From AAA044-D11 sp009705075 (GTDB lineage Bacteria; Actinomycetota; Actinomycetes; Nanopelagicales; Nanopelagicaceae), in assembly GCA_965268675.1 (NCBI GenBank), contig OZ254179.1, positions 186,001 to 250,000 of the forward strand: a stretch of DNA of 64,000 nucleotides, written 5' to 3'. Positions 28,055-36,481 of this stretch are shown in pieces; within the stretch, counting starts at the first letter, position 1, and each line of letters starts with the position of its first letter. Below the pieces are notes generated by a model. The model was not told the origin of the DNA. It did no database searches and saw only the letters and a list, made by a program, of their open reading frames with translations. Position numbers and translations under genes: made by a program.

Positions 28055-28100
28055 CGGGAAAGGTCCACTCCTTAAATTAAGGAATACGGAAACCGGCTCG
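28055..28100 (+). promoter_or_regulatory. Structured gap between rpsZ and rpsH
   Basis: The 108-base gap between rpsZ and rpsH is long for this operon. It contains the inverted repeat TCCTTAAATTAAGGA (28069-28083) flanked by GGTCC-like and GGAAACC bases that could pair around it with two extra A residues. It may be a ribosomal protein mRNA target, such as for S8 or S14, but that is inference. Confidence 0.35.
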
Positions 28101-28120
28101 AGAAAGGCCAGAGGCCAAGA

Positions 28121-28525
28121 ATGACAATGACAGATCCGATCGCAGACATGCTTGCACGTCTGCGCAATGCGAACTCCGCATACCATCAAGCGGTTTCAAT
28201 GCCGTCTTCATCGGTAAAGGTTCGTATTGCAGAAATCCTTAAGCAAGAGGGTTTCATCGCAGGCTTTAAAGTAGAGAATTCAGCTACTGGTTTTGGAAAG
28301 ACGCTAACTATCGATTTGAAGTTCGGTGCAAACCGTGAACGTTCAATCGCTGGTCTACGTCGTGTTTCAAAGCCAGGTTTACGTGTTTATGCAAAGTCAA
28401 CAGCGCTTCCTAAAGTGCTTGGCGGACTTGGCGTAGCAATCATCTCCACTTCATCAGGTCTTCTAACGGATAAAGCGGCTAACAAGCAAGGTGTAGGCGG
28501 AGAAGTTCTCGCCTACGTATGGTGA
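28121..28525 (+). CDS. rpsH: 30S ribosomal protein S8
   Basis: S8 binds the central domain of 16S rRNA and in E. coli represses the spc operon. The 134-residue protein starts MTMTDPIADMLARLRNANSAYH and ends with the conserved STSSGLLTDKAANKQGVGGEVLAYVW. It follows a structured 108-base gap and is followed after 5 bases by rplF. Confidence 0.98.
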   Translation: MTMTDPIADMLARLRNANSAYHQAVSMPSSSVKVRIAEILKQEGFIAGFKVENSATGFGKTLTIDLKFGANRERSIAGLRRVSKPGLRVYAKSTALPKVLGGLGVAIISTSSGLLTDKAANKQGVGGEVLAYVW

Positions 28526-28530
28526 TCTAA

Positions 28531-29070
28531 ATGTCACGTATCGGTCGTAACCCAATCACGGTTCCATCTGGCGTTGAAGTTTCAATCGCTGGTTCATCAG
28601 TAACTGTTAAGGGACCAAAGGGTTCACTTACTCACGTTATTGCAGAGCCAATTGCAATTTCCCAAGAAGGAACAACACTTACTCTTACTCGCCCTGATGA
28701 TGGACGTTCATCTCGTTCACTTCATGGTCTATCACGTACTTTGGTTTCAAACTTAATCGAAGGCGTTACAAATGGTTATTCAAAGTCAATCACCATTGTT
28801 GGTGTTGGTTATCGCGTTGCTGAAAAGGGTAAGGGACTTGAGTTCCAGCTCGGTTACAGCCACTCAATCGATTTCCCAGCTCCTGAAGGAATTACATTCA
28901 AGGTTGAATCACCAACTCGTTTCCATATCTCTGGAATCGATAAGCAGTTAGTAGGAGAAGTAACTGCAAAGATTCAGAAGCTTCGCAAATCTGATCCTTA
29001 CAAGGGTAAGGGTCTGCATTTGGATGGACAACGTATCCGCCGCAAGCAAGGAAAGACAGGTAAGAAGTAA
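28531..29070 (+). CDS. rplF: 50S ribosomal protein L6
   Basis: L6 lies near the factor-binding centre. The 179-residue protein starts MSRIGRNPITVPSGVEV, contains GVGYRVAEKGKGLEFQLGYSH, and ends with the family motif DPYKGKGLHLDGQRIRRKQGKTGKK. It overlaps rplR by one base (TAATG). Confidence 0.98.
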   Translation: MSRIGRNPITVPSGVEVSIAGSSVTVKGPKGSLTHVIAEPIAISQEGTTLTLTRPDDGRSSRSLHGLSRTLVSNLIEGVTNGYSKSITIVGVGYRVAEKGKGLEFQLGYSHSIDFPAPEGITFKVESPTRFHISGIDKQLVGEVTAKIQKLRKSDPYKGKGLHLDGQRIRRKQGKTGKK

Positions 29071-29450
29071 TGGCAATCGGTGTAAAAGTCGCTAAGGGCT
29101 CCTCTCAGAAGGCGCGCGCCCGTCGTCACTTCCGTGTTCGCAAGAAGATTGCTGGCACAACTGCTCGTCCACGTCTTGTGGTCTCACGTTCAGCTCGTCA
29201 TCTCTTCGTGCAGATTGTTGATGATTCAATTGGTCAGACAATTGTTTCTGCCTCAACCATGGAAGATGCACTTCGCAAAGATTCTTCAAGTGATAAGTCT
29301 GCAAAGGCAAAAATCCTTGGACAATCAATTGCAGAACGTGCCAAGGAAAAGGGAATTACTACAGTGGTCTTTGACCGCGGTGGAAATAAATACCACGGTC
29401 GCGTAGCTGCTCTTGCAGATGCTGCACGCGCTAGCGGATTGGAATTCTAA
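29070..29450 (+). CDS. rplR: 50S ribosomal protein L18
   Basis: L18 binds 5S rRNA with L5. The 126-residue protein has an N-terminal basic segment, then RPRLVVSRSARHLFVQIVDD and FDRGGNKYHGRVAALADAARASGLEF at the end, as expected. It is joined by one-base overlaps to rplF upstream and rpsE downstream. Confidence 0.97.
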   Translation: MAIGVKVAKGSSQKARARRHFRVRKKIAGTTARPRLVVSRSARHLFVQIVDDSIGQTIVSASTMEDALRKDSSSDKSAKAKILGQSIAERAKEKGITTVVFDRGGNKYHGRVAALADAARASGLEF

Positions 29451-30082
29451 TGGCCACTACTCCTAATACCTCAGATACTTCACGCGATCCACGTGCGGGC
29501 GGAAAAGGCGCCGGCGGAGATCGTCGTGAACGTCGCGGTCGCGATGGTGGACCAGAGAAAGAGAAGTCTCCTTACACAGAACGCGTTGTATTCATCAACC
29601 GCGTATCAAAGGTTGTAAAGGGTGGACGTCGTTTCTCATTCACAGCGCTAGTCGTTGTTGGTGACCAGAACGGAACAGTTGGAATCGGTTATGGAAAAGC
29701 AAAAGAAGTTCCACAAGCGATTGCAAAGGCCGTTGAAGAAGCGAAGAAATCATTCTTTAAAGTTCCTCGTCTTTACGGAACAATTCCACATCCTGTTCAA
29801 GGTGAGAAAGCTGCCGGCGTAGTTCTACTTCGTCCAGCATCTCCCGGAACTGGAGTTATTGCGGGCGGACCTGTTCGTGCCGTATTGGAATGTGCTGGAA
29901 TTACAGATGTTCTTACCAAGTCACTTGGATCAAATAATCCAATCAACATGGTTCATGCAACTGTTGTAGCGCTAAAAGCTTTGGAACATCCAAATGCAAT
30001 TGCCGCTCGACGTGGCCGTCCATTAGAAGATGTCGCACCAGCAGCAATTGCTCGTGCCGTAGCAGCATCGGTTGGTGCATAA
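29450..30082 (+). CDS. rpsE: 30S ribosomal protein S5
   Basis: S5 contributes to decoding accuracy and the mRNA entry helicase. The 210-residue protein has a Gly/Arg/Asp-rich N-terminal extension of about 40 residues, then the double-stranded RNA-binding part YTERVVFINRVSKVVKGGRRFSFTALVVVGD. The second part includes GAVRAVLECAGITDVLTKSLGS-like sequence. Such extensions are usual in Actinobacteria. It overlaps rpmD by one base. Confidence 0.97.
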   Translation: MATTPNTSDTSRDPRAGGKGAGGDRRERRGRDGGPEKEKSPYTERVVFINRVSKVVKGGRRFSFTALVVVGDQNGTVGIGYGKAKEVPQAIAKAVEEAKKSFFKVPRLYGTIPHPVQGEKAAGVVLLRPASPGTGVIAGGPVRAVLECAGITDVLTKSLGSNNPINMVHATVVALKALEHPNAIAARRGRPLEDVAPAAIARAVAASVGA

Positions 30083-30264
30083 TGCCTCGTTTAAAAGTTA
30101 CGCAATTACGTTCAAAGGTTGGCGGTCGTCCAGAACACCGTGAAACTTTACGTTCACTAGGTCTAAAAAGAATCGGTGATGTTGTGGTTAAGGAAGATCG
30201 TCCGGAAATTCGCGGAATGGTCGTCGCTGTTCGCCACCTCGTCAAGGTTGAGGAGGTTGAATAA
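30082..30264 (+). CDS. rpmD: 50S ribosomal protein L30
   Basis: L30 is a small peripheral 50S protein. The 60-residue protein has LKVTQLRSKVGGRPEHRETLRSLGLKRIGDVV, typical of the family. It overlaps rpsE by one base and is followed by rplO after two bases. Confidence 0.96.
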   Translation: MPRLKVTQLRSKVGGRPEHRETLRSLGLKRIGDVVVKEDRPEIRGMVVAVRHLVKVEEVE

Positions 30265-30266
30265 CA

Positions 30267-30707
30267 ATGGTGCTAAAAGTCCATCATCTTCGCCCAGCTC
30301 CAGGAGCTAAGAAGTCACGTACTCGTAAGGGTCGTGGAGAAGCTTCAAAGGGTAAGACTGCAGGTCGCGGTGGTAAGGGAACACGTGCTCGTAACGTTGT
30401 TCGTGCAGGTTTCGAAGGTGGTCAGCTACCTCTCGTAATGCGTCTTCCAAAGCTCCGTGGTTTCAAAAACCCAGAGCGCACCGAGTATCAGCCAGTAAAC
30501 GTTTCAACAATCAATGCACTTTATCCAAAGGGTGGCGCTGTCACTGTTGCGGATCTAATTGCAAAGGGCGCTGTTCGTGATGGTTACCCAGTCAAGGTTC
30601 TTGGCAATGGCGAAATTTCAGTGAAGGTAACTGTCGAGGCGCACGCCTTTTCATCATCTGCATCTGAGAAGATTGCCGCTGCTGGCGGATCTGCTAAGAA
30701 ACTCTAA
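30267..30707 (+). CDS. rplO: 50S ribosomal protein L15
   Basis: L15 is a late 50S assembly protein with a long extended N-terminal arm. The 146-residue protein has LRPAPGAKKSRTRKGRGEASKGKTAGRGGKGTRAR and the final VEAHAFSSSASEKIAAAGGS. It is the last ribosomal gene before secY, 37 bases away. Confidence 0.97.
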   Translation: MVLKVHHLRPAPGAKKSRTRKGRGEASKGKTAGRGGKGTRARNVVRAGFEGGQLPLVMRLPKLRGFKNPERTEYQPVNVSTINALYPKGGAVTVADLIAKGAVRDGYPVKVLGNGEISVKVTVEAHAFSSSASEKIAAAGGSAKKL

Positions 30708-30744
30708 TTCCAAAAAGATTTATTTAAGTTAGAAGGAGAAAATC

Positions 30745-32040
30745 GTGCTCTCAGCATTTGGTAAGGCGTTTAAAACGCCAGATCTGCGTAGAAAGATTTT
30801 CTTTACCCTTGCCATCATGGGCTTGTTCCGTTTTGGTTCGATTGTTCCAACGCCAGGTGTTTCATATAAGAACGTCCAGACCTGTCTGGGCCAAGCAACT
30901 AATGGTGGCCTCTTCGGCCTGATTAACTTGTTCTCTGGTGGAGCACTTCTACAACTCTCTGTTTTCGCACTTGGCATCATGCCTTACATCACCAGCTCAA
31001 TCATTGTTCAACTCTTGACCGTGGTTATTCCACGTTTCGAGGCGTTAAAGGCTGAGGGACAATCTGGAACTGCGACTCTTACTCAATACACACGTTACTT
31101 AACTGTTGGACTTTCAATTCTGCAATCAACTGGTTTGATCGCAGTTGCAAGAACTCCTGGACGTCTATTTAGTGGTTGCTCATACCCAATTATTCCTGAC
31201 ACAACATGGCCACGAATTATGACTATGGTCTGCGTTATGACTGCAGGAACTGCAGTAATCATGTGGTTGGGTGAGTTAATTACTGATCGCGGTGTTGGTA
31301 ATGGAATGTCAATCTTGATCTTCACATCTATTGCTGCGCAATTCCCAACCCAGCTCTGGTCAATCAAACTTCAAAAGGGTCTCTTTGCATTCCTATTCGT
31401 ATCTGCTGTTGGTGTTCTGATAGTAGCCGCGGTTGTATTCGTAGAACAGGCACAACGACGAATTCCAGTTCAATACGCAAAGCGCCAAGTTGGCCGCCAG
31501 TCATACGGCGGAACAAGTACATATATTCCTATTAAGGTGAACCAAGCAGGAGTTATTCCAGTAATTTTCGCCTCATCACTTCTATATATTCCATCTTTGA
31601 TTGTGAACTTCTCTGGAAGCACTGCGAAGTGGGCAGTTTGGATTCAGCAGAACTTAGTTACCGGAGATCACCCGATCTACATCATCGCTTACTCTGGAAT
31701 GATTGTTTTCTTCACATATTTCTATGTAGCAATCACATTTAATCCTGATGAAGTAGCAGAAAATATGAAGAAGTACGGTGGCTTTATTCCAGGTATTCGT
31801 GCCGGCCGTCCAACTTCTGAGTATCTGCAATATGTTCTCTCACGCATTACTGCGCCAGGAGCGCTCTATCTAGCCTTAATTGCAATTATTCCAATTGGTG
31901 CGCTGATCTTGTTCAACGCAACTGGAAACTTCCCATTCGGTGGAACTGCAATCTTGATTGTGGTCGGCGTTGGTCTTGACACTGCCAAGCAGATTGAGTC
32001 ACAACTACAACAGCGTTCATATGAGGGATTCCTTAAATAA
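30745..32040 (+). CDS. secY: Preprotein translocase subunit SecY
   Basis: SecY is the channel subunit of the general secretion pathway. The 431-residue protein has ten predicted membrane helices, with the plug/helix-2 region ALGIMPYITSSIIVQLLTVVIP, PVQYAKRQVGRQSYGGTSTYIPIKVNQAGVIPVIFASSLL and the basic cytoplasmic loop near GGFIPGIRAGRPTSEYL. It starts at GTG with AGAAGGAG upstream. It overlaps adk by one base. Confidence 0.98.
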   Translation: MLSAFGKAFKTPDLRRKIFFTLAIMGLFRFGSIVPTPGVSYKNVQTCLGQATNGGLFGLINLFSGGALLQLSVFALGIMPYITSSIIVQLLTVVIPRFEALKAEGQSGTATLTQYTRYLTVGLSILQSTGLIAVARTPGRLFSGCSYPIIPDTTWPRIMTMVCVMTAGTAVIMWLGELITDRGVGNGMSILIFTSIAAQFPTQLWSIKLQKGLFAFLFVSAVGVLIVAAVVFVEQAQRRIPVQYAKRQVGRQSYGGTSTYIPIKVNQAGVIPVIFASSLLYIPSLIVNFSGSTAKWAVWIQQNLVTGDHPIYIIAYSGMIVFFTYFYVAITFNPDEVAENMKKYGGFIPGIRAGRPTSEYLQYVLSRITAPGALYLALIAIIPIGALILFNATGNFPFGGTAILIVVGVGLDTAKQIESQLQQRSYEGFLK

Positions 32041-32681
32041 TGCGCTTAATCCTGGTAGGTCCACCAGGTGCGGGTAAGGGAACACAAGCAGTTCATCTCG
32101 CATCACATTTCGCAATTCCACATATTTCTACGGGCGATATTTTCCGCTTAAATATTAAGGGCGAGACTGAACTTGGCCTCCTCGCAAAATCATTTATGGA
32201 TGCCGGAAATCTGGTTCCTGATTCTGTTACTAATGAGATGGTCGCAGATCGTTTAACTCATGAAGATACACGGAACGGCTTCCTGCTTGATGGCTATCCA
32301 AGAAATATTGGCCAGGCCGATTTCCTCAAAGAGAATTTAGAAAAGTTTGGCACGCCACTTGATGCAGTTCTCGAATTTAAGTTAGAGAACGCTGAAATCA
32401 TCAAGCGGCTTTCTGGTCGTCGCGTATGTCGCGGTTGTGGCGCTACATCACACGTAATTTTTGATGCTCCCAAAGTTGAAGATGTCTGCGATTCCTGTGG
32501 CGGCGAGTTATACCAACGACCTGATGACGCTGAAAGTGTTATTGCCAATCGTCTTGCAGTTTATGCTGAACAGACTGAGCCAATTATTTCTTACTATCAA
32601 AGCGCTGGCTTGTTAAAATCTATATCTGCAATAGGAGAAGTCTCCGACATTGCAGCTCGCGCAATCGCAGCCATTAAGTAA
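32040..32681 (+). CDS. adk: Adenylate kinase, zinc-LID type
   Basis: Adenylate kinase interconverts ATP and AMP with two ADP. The 213-residue protein has the P-loop GPPGAGKGTQ, the DGYPRNIGQADFL AMP-site motif, and a long LID domain with four cysteines arranged as CxxC (VCRGCG) and CxxC (VCDSCG), so it likely binds zinc. It follows secY by a one-base overlap and precedes map, the common spc-operon ending. Confidence 0.97.
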   Translation: MRLILVGPPGAGKGTQAVHLASHFAIPHISTGDIFRLNIKGETELGLLAKSFMDAGNLVPDSVTNEMVADRLTHEDTRNGFLLDGYPRNIGQADFLKENLEKFGTPLDAVLEFKLENAEIIKRLSGRRVCRGCGATSHVIFDAPKVEDVCDSCGGELYQRPDDAESVIANRLAVYAEQTEPIISYYQSAGLLKSISAIGEVSDIAARAIAAIK

Positions 32682-32686
32682 TTTAA

Positions 32687-33496
32687 ATGGCCATTCAAAT
32701 TAAAACCCTCGATCAGCTAAAACTGATGCGAAAGGCCGGACTAGTTGTTGGTCAGACTCTCGAGCTTATGCGCGAAGCAATTAAACCGGGCATAACCACG
32801 AATGACTTGAATAATATTGCGATCAAGAACTTGGCTGCCAACAACGCTAAATCTAATTTCCTTAATTATCATGGTTTTCCAGCAGTAATTTGTGCATCGA
32901 TAAATGATGAGATTGTTCACGGAATTCCAAATGACCGACCAATCCAAGATGGCGATGTTGTTTCAATAGATTTTGGCGCGATAGTTGAGGGCTGGCATGG
33001 CGATGCTGCGTTTTCCGTTATTGCAGGAACTAAGAGCGCGGATGATCAGAAGCTTCTCGATACCTGTGAAGAATCTATGTGGCGCGGGATTGCAGCAGGA
33101 AAAGCCGGCGCGAATCTAACTGATATTTCTTTCGCGATTGAGGATTACATTCGCTTGCAAGGCAAGTATGGAATCTTGCGTGAATATGGTGGTCACGGAA
33201 TTGGAACTGAGATGCATCAAGAGCCGCACGTATTAAATTTTGGCGCTGCAGGGATGGGTCCTGAACTTAAGCCAGGGATCGCGCTTGCTATTGAACCAAT
33301 GATCACAAGTGGTTCACCAAAGACCAAGGTATTGGCAGATGAGTGGACGGTAGTTTCGCAAGATGGTTCACGTGGTGCGCACTTTGAACATAGCTTTGCA
33401 ATTCTTGACGATGGTAAACCATTTGTACTAACTGCAATTGATGGTGGCCGTGAAAAGCTTGGCGCACTTGGTGTGGAAGTTTCTAACCTACTTTAA
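32687..33496 (+). CDS. map: Methionine aminopeptidase type I
   Basis: Map removes the initiator Met from nascent proteins. The 269-residue M24A enzyme shows the five metal ligands: two Asp in IDFGAIVEGWHGDAAFS, His in GGHGIGTEMHQEPHV, Glu in LAIEPMI, and Glu in GAHFEHSFAI. No N-terminal zinc-finger extension is present. Its last 14 bases overlap the end of the opposing amidohydrolase gene. Confidence 0.96.
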   Translation: MAIQIKTLDQLKLMRKAGLVVGQTLELMREAIKPGITTNDLNNIAIKNLAANNAKSNFLNYHGFPAVICASINDEIVHGIPNDRPIQDGDVVSIDFGAIVEGWHGDAAFSVIAGTKSADDQKLLDTCEESMWRGIAAGKAGANLTDISFAIEDYIRLQGKYGILREYGGHGIGTEMHQEPHVLNFGAAGMGPELKPGIALAIEPMITSGSPKTKVLADEWTVVSQDGSRGAHFEHSFAILDDGKPFVLTAIDGGREKLGALGVEVSNLL

Positions 33497-35057
33497 CTCC
33501 ATCACGCCAAACGCTCTTGATTTTAACTTCGCTAGTCTCAAAAGGGCTCTTATCTAGTATTACAAAATTTGCTCGCATACCTGGTTCGAGTTTCCCAATT
33601 TCATCCTCACTAAATAATTGATAAGCCGAGTTAGCGGTATAGGCCATAAGTGATTCTTCTACCGTGATTGCTTCATTGATATTCCAAGCTTCATTGTCCG
33701 AGCCAGGAATTTTGCGCAGGACCGGGATAAAGATTGAATCAAGTGGCTTATGACTTGTAACTGGCCAATCACTGCCGAAACTTATTTTGGCACCTGTATC
33801 TAAGAGAGTGCGCAATTGATATTGCCTATTATTTCGTTCGGCGCCTATTCGTGGCTCAATTAACTCTTTATTCATTGGGTCGAGGTAAGTCCAGAGCGGT
33901 TGAAAATTGGCAATCACTCCAAGTTTGGAGAAGCGGAGTAAATCCTCTGGCGCAATAAGTTGAGCATGAACTATTACAGGTCTGCGATCCCACCGAGGAT
34001 TAATTCGCATTACAGCTTCGATGGTATTCAAGGATTGATTAATGGCGGCATCACCAATTGCATGTATGTGTAATTGAAATTCGAGCATATCGAAAGTGGC
34101 TGTGGCATCAAGAAGATTATCGTCATCCCAAATAAGCAAGCCCTTTGATTCTGGGTTATCTAAATATGGTTGTGAAAGAGCAGCTGTTCCACTAGAAAGA
34201 GCGCCGTCACTCAAGAATTTAACGGTATTTGCTTTTAGATAATTTGGTTCTGGCAAATTTGAAATTTCGGCACGAATCTCTTGAATATAGGAGATTTTCT
34301 CCTGCCAGTTTTGAGGAGTAACAAGAAAGGCAAGATGCATATCAGTAGTTAACGCTCCAGATTTTGCGGCAGCAAGATATGCCTCGGCCATTGGTGGTTC
34401 AACCCAGCATTCGGTTGCGGTAGTTATGCCCGCGGAAATTAATTCATCAGTTGCGCGTTTGATGGCAAGTAAATCACTTTCGACGTTATCTGCTGGCGCG
34501 TGCTTTAAGATCAAATCGAATGCAATAGGTTCTCGCAGAGTTCCTTTTGGCGAACCATCTTCTCGTCTGGCAATTGTTCCGCCATCTGGATTTTTAGTAC
34601 TGGCGCTAATGCCAGCAATCTCAAGGGCTTTACTGTTTACCCAAATTGTGTGGTGATCAACTGCATGAAGAAGAACTGGGCGATTGGGAACTACCTCATC
34701 AAGCCAATGTGCATCAAAATCCCCACCAGAGATAATCGAAGCTTCATATGAGCCGCCAATAATCCAACTCTCACTTGGATTCGCTTTTGCATATCTAGAA
34801 ACTTCATTTTGTATCTCTTTAACGCTCTTCAAATTATTCACTTGTGGGCCACGCGCTTCGCGTCCCGCAAAAATTGGATGGGCATGTCCATCAATAAAGC
34901 CAGGAATCAAAAATCCACCATCAAGATCGACAAAGCTGCCATCTAACTCCAGTGCCGCCGGCCCGGTAGCCAGGATGCGGCCGCTCTCAATTGCCAGGCC
35001 CTCAAATAGCCCCAGGCCAGCGCTCCATGCGGAGCCACCCTTAAAAATTATTCGCAA
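33483..35057 (-). CDS. Amidohydrolase family protein (YtcJ-like, amidohydrolase 3)
   Basis: This 524-residue enzyme has the metal-site HxH in GFIDGHAHPIFAG, later His residues in IHAIGDAAINQSLN and PVIVHAQLI, and the catalytic Asp in FGSDWPVTSHKP. These match the YtcJ/N-substituted formamide deformylase-like branch; the substrate is unknown. A C-terminal LEPGMRANFVILDKSPF motif closes the beta-sandwich domain, as in the family. It starts at a TTG with GAAGGCGG upstream. The gene faces map and diverges from infA, so it interrupts the usual map-infA order. Confidence 0.85.
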   Translation of the reverse strand: MRIIFKGGSAWSAGLGLFEGLAIESGRILATGPAALELDGSFVDLDGGFLIPGFIDGHAHPIFAGREARGPQVNNLKSVKEIQNEVSRYAKANPSESWIIGGSYEASIISGGDFDAHWLDEVVPNRPVLLHAVDHHTIWVNSKALEIAGISASTKNPDGGTIARREDGSPKGTLREPIAFDLILKHAPADNVESDLLAIKRATDELISAGITTATECWVEPPMAEAYLAAAKSGALTTDMHLAFLVTPQNWQEKISYIQEIRAEISNLPEPNYLKANTVKFLSDGALSSGTAALSQPYLDNPESKGLLIWDDDNLLDATATFDMLEFQLHIHAIGDAAINQSLNTIEAVMRINPRWDRRPVIVHAQLIAPEDLLRFSKLGVIANFQPLWTYLDPMNKELIEPRIGAERNNRQYQLRTLLDTGAKISFGSDWPVTSHKPLDSIFIPVLRKIPGSDNEAWNINEAITVEESLMAYTANSAYQLFSEDEIGKLEPGMRANFVILDKSPFETSEVKIKSVWRDGVKVG

Positions 35058-35190
35058 TTTGCCGCCTTCGGATCAAGATTAGGAGTATAAGCCCCGATTT
35101 CTTGATTTGGGCCTTGCGCCTTAGACTAACCCTCTGCCCAGAAATGGTCGGACCCCTGTTAATGTTTTGAAATAGAGAAGTAGGTACTGC

Positions 35191-35412
35191 TTGGCTAAGA
35201 AAGACGGCGCAATCGAAATTGAAGGCTCCGTATCTGAAGCGCTACCAAACGCAATGTTTCGAGTTACGTTAACAAACGGACACGTAGTACTTGCACACAT
35301 CAGCGGCAAGATGCGACAGAACTACATTCGCATTCTTCCTGAAGATCGCGTGATTGTAGAACTAAGTCCATACGATCTCACAAGAGGTCGAATTATCTAT
35401 CGTTACAAGTAA
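35191..35412 (+). CDS. infA: Translation initiation factor IF-1
   Basis: IF-1 blocks the A site during initiation. The 73-residue OB-fold protein, with the start AKKDGAIEIEGSVSEALPNAMFRV and GHVVLAHISGKMRQNYIRI, is standard. The start codon is TTG at 35191, which is the only start giving the full domain. It is followed by rpmJ after 13 bases and opens the alpha-operon part. Confidence 0.96.
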   Translation: MAKKDGAIEIEGSVSEALPNAMFRVTLTNGHVVLAHISGKMRQNYIRILPEDRVIVELSPYDLTRGRIIYRYK

Positions 35413-35425
35413 GAAGGAGTAAGTC

Positions 35426-35539
35426 GTGAAGGTAAAACCAAGCGTGAAGAAGATTTGCGACAAGTGCAAAGTCATTCGTCGTAATGGTCGCGTAATGGTT
35501 ATTTGCGACAACCTTCGTCACAAGCAACGTCAGGGATAG
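35426..35539 (+). CDS. rpmJ: 50S ribosomal protein L36
   Basis: L36 is the smallest 50S protein. The 37-residue product begins at a GTG with AAGGAG upstream and reads MKVKPSVKKICDKCKVIRR at its start. Cys11, Cys14, Cys27 and His32 form the zinc-binding (C+) site. It sits between infA and rpsM, the conserved place. Confidence 0.97.
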   Translation: MKVKPSVKKICDKCKVIRRNGRVMVICDNLRHKQRQG

Positions 35540-35588
35540 TAAAAAACTAAACGCGTGATGCGACTTAAGTATTAAAACCACTTAAGAC

Positions 35589-35626
35589 CTTCGGACCGAA
35601 AGGCCGAAGCCAGATTAAAAAATCTG
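35589..35626 (+). promoter_or_regulatory. Tandem hairpins before rpsM
   Basis: CTTCGG (35589-35594) pairs with CCGAAG (35604-35609), and then CAGATT (35611-35616) pairs with AATCTG (35621-35626). The 132-base gap between rpmJ and rpsM is large for this operon. A ribosomal-protein leader (for S4 or S13) is possible but not shown. Confidence 0.4.
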
Positions 35627-35671
35627 GGTGCATTGCGGAGGACCTTTCGGATAAAAGAAATAGGTAACGAT

Positions 35672-36049
35672 ATGGCACGTCTTGTTGGTGTCGATCTTCC
35701 CCGCGAGAAGCGGTTGGAGATTGCACTCACTTACATTTTCGGTATCGGACTTACCCGTTCACATGCGATTCTTGCAGCAACAGGTGTTAGCCCAGATACT
35801 CGAGTTAAAGATCTTCAAGAGCCAGAATTGGCAAAGCTTCGTGAATACATCGAAGCAAATTACAAAATCGAAGGTGATCTTCGTCGTGAAGTAGCAGGAG
35901 ATATTCGCCGCAAGGTTGAAATTCAAAGCTACCAAGGTATTCGCCACCGTAAGGGTCTTCCTGTACGTGGTCAACGCACGCATACAAATGCGCGTACACG
36001 TAAGGGCCCACGTAAGGCAATTGCCGGTAAGAAGAAGGAGACCAAGTAA
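35672..36049 (+). CDS. rpsM: 30S ribosomal protein S13
   Basis: S13 forms head bridges to the 50S and contacts P-site tRNA. The 125-residue protein starts at the ATG at 35672 (MARLVGVDLPREKRLEIAL); an earlier in-frame codon at 35633 lacks conserved residues. GLPVRGQRTHTNARTRKGPRK at the C-terminus is typical. It overlaps rpsK by one base (TAATG). Confidence 0.97.
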   Translation: MARLVGVDLPREKRLEIALTYIFGIGLTRSHAILAATGVSPDTRVKDLQEPELAKLREYIEANYKIEGDLRREVAGDIRRKVEIQSYQGIRHRKGLPVRGQRTHTNARTRKGPRKAIAGKKKETK

Positions 36050-36465
36050 TGGCTGCACCTAAGTCAAAGACTGCCGCAACAAAGGGCAAGGTCAAACTTC
36101 GCAAGAAGGAGAAGAAGAATGTTGCAGTGGGCCAGGCCTACATCAAATCAACATTCAACAACACAATTATTTCTATTACAGATCCTTCGGGCGCTGTTAT
36201 CTCTTGGTCATCTGCTGGTCAGGTTGGCTTTAAGGGTTCACGTAAATCAACACCATTCGCCGCACAAATGGCAGCTGAAGCTGCAGCACGTCGCGCGCAA
36301 GAACATGGTTTGAAGAAGGTCGATGTTTTCGTAAAGGGTCCAGGCTCTGGTCGCGAAACTGCTATCCGTTCATTGCAAGCAGCTGGTCTGGAAGTTGGAG
36401 CCATCTCTGATGTAACTCCTGCTCCACACAATGGCTGCCGCCCAACCAAACCACGTAGAGTTTAA
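36049..36465 (+). CDS. rpsK: 30S ribosomal protein S11
   Basis: S11 lies on the 30S platform near the E-site mRNA. The 138-residue protein has a Lys-rich N-terminus, then AYIKSTFNNTIISITDPSGAVISWSS and the end DVTPAPHNGCRPTKPRRV, which is highly conserved. It overlaps rpsM by one base. Confidence 0.97.
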   Translation: MAAPKSKTAATKGKVKLRKKEKKNVAVGQAYIKSTFNNTIISITDPSGAVISWSSAGQVGFKGSRKSTPFAAQMAAEAAARRAQEHGLKKVDVFVKGPGSGRETAIRSLQAAGLEVGAISDVTPAPHNGCRPTKPRRV

Positions 36466-36481
36466 GGAAGGAAGAGAATAA

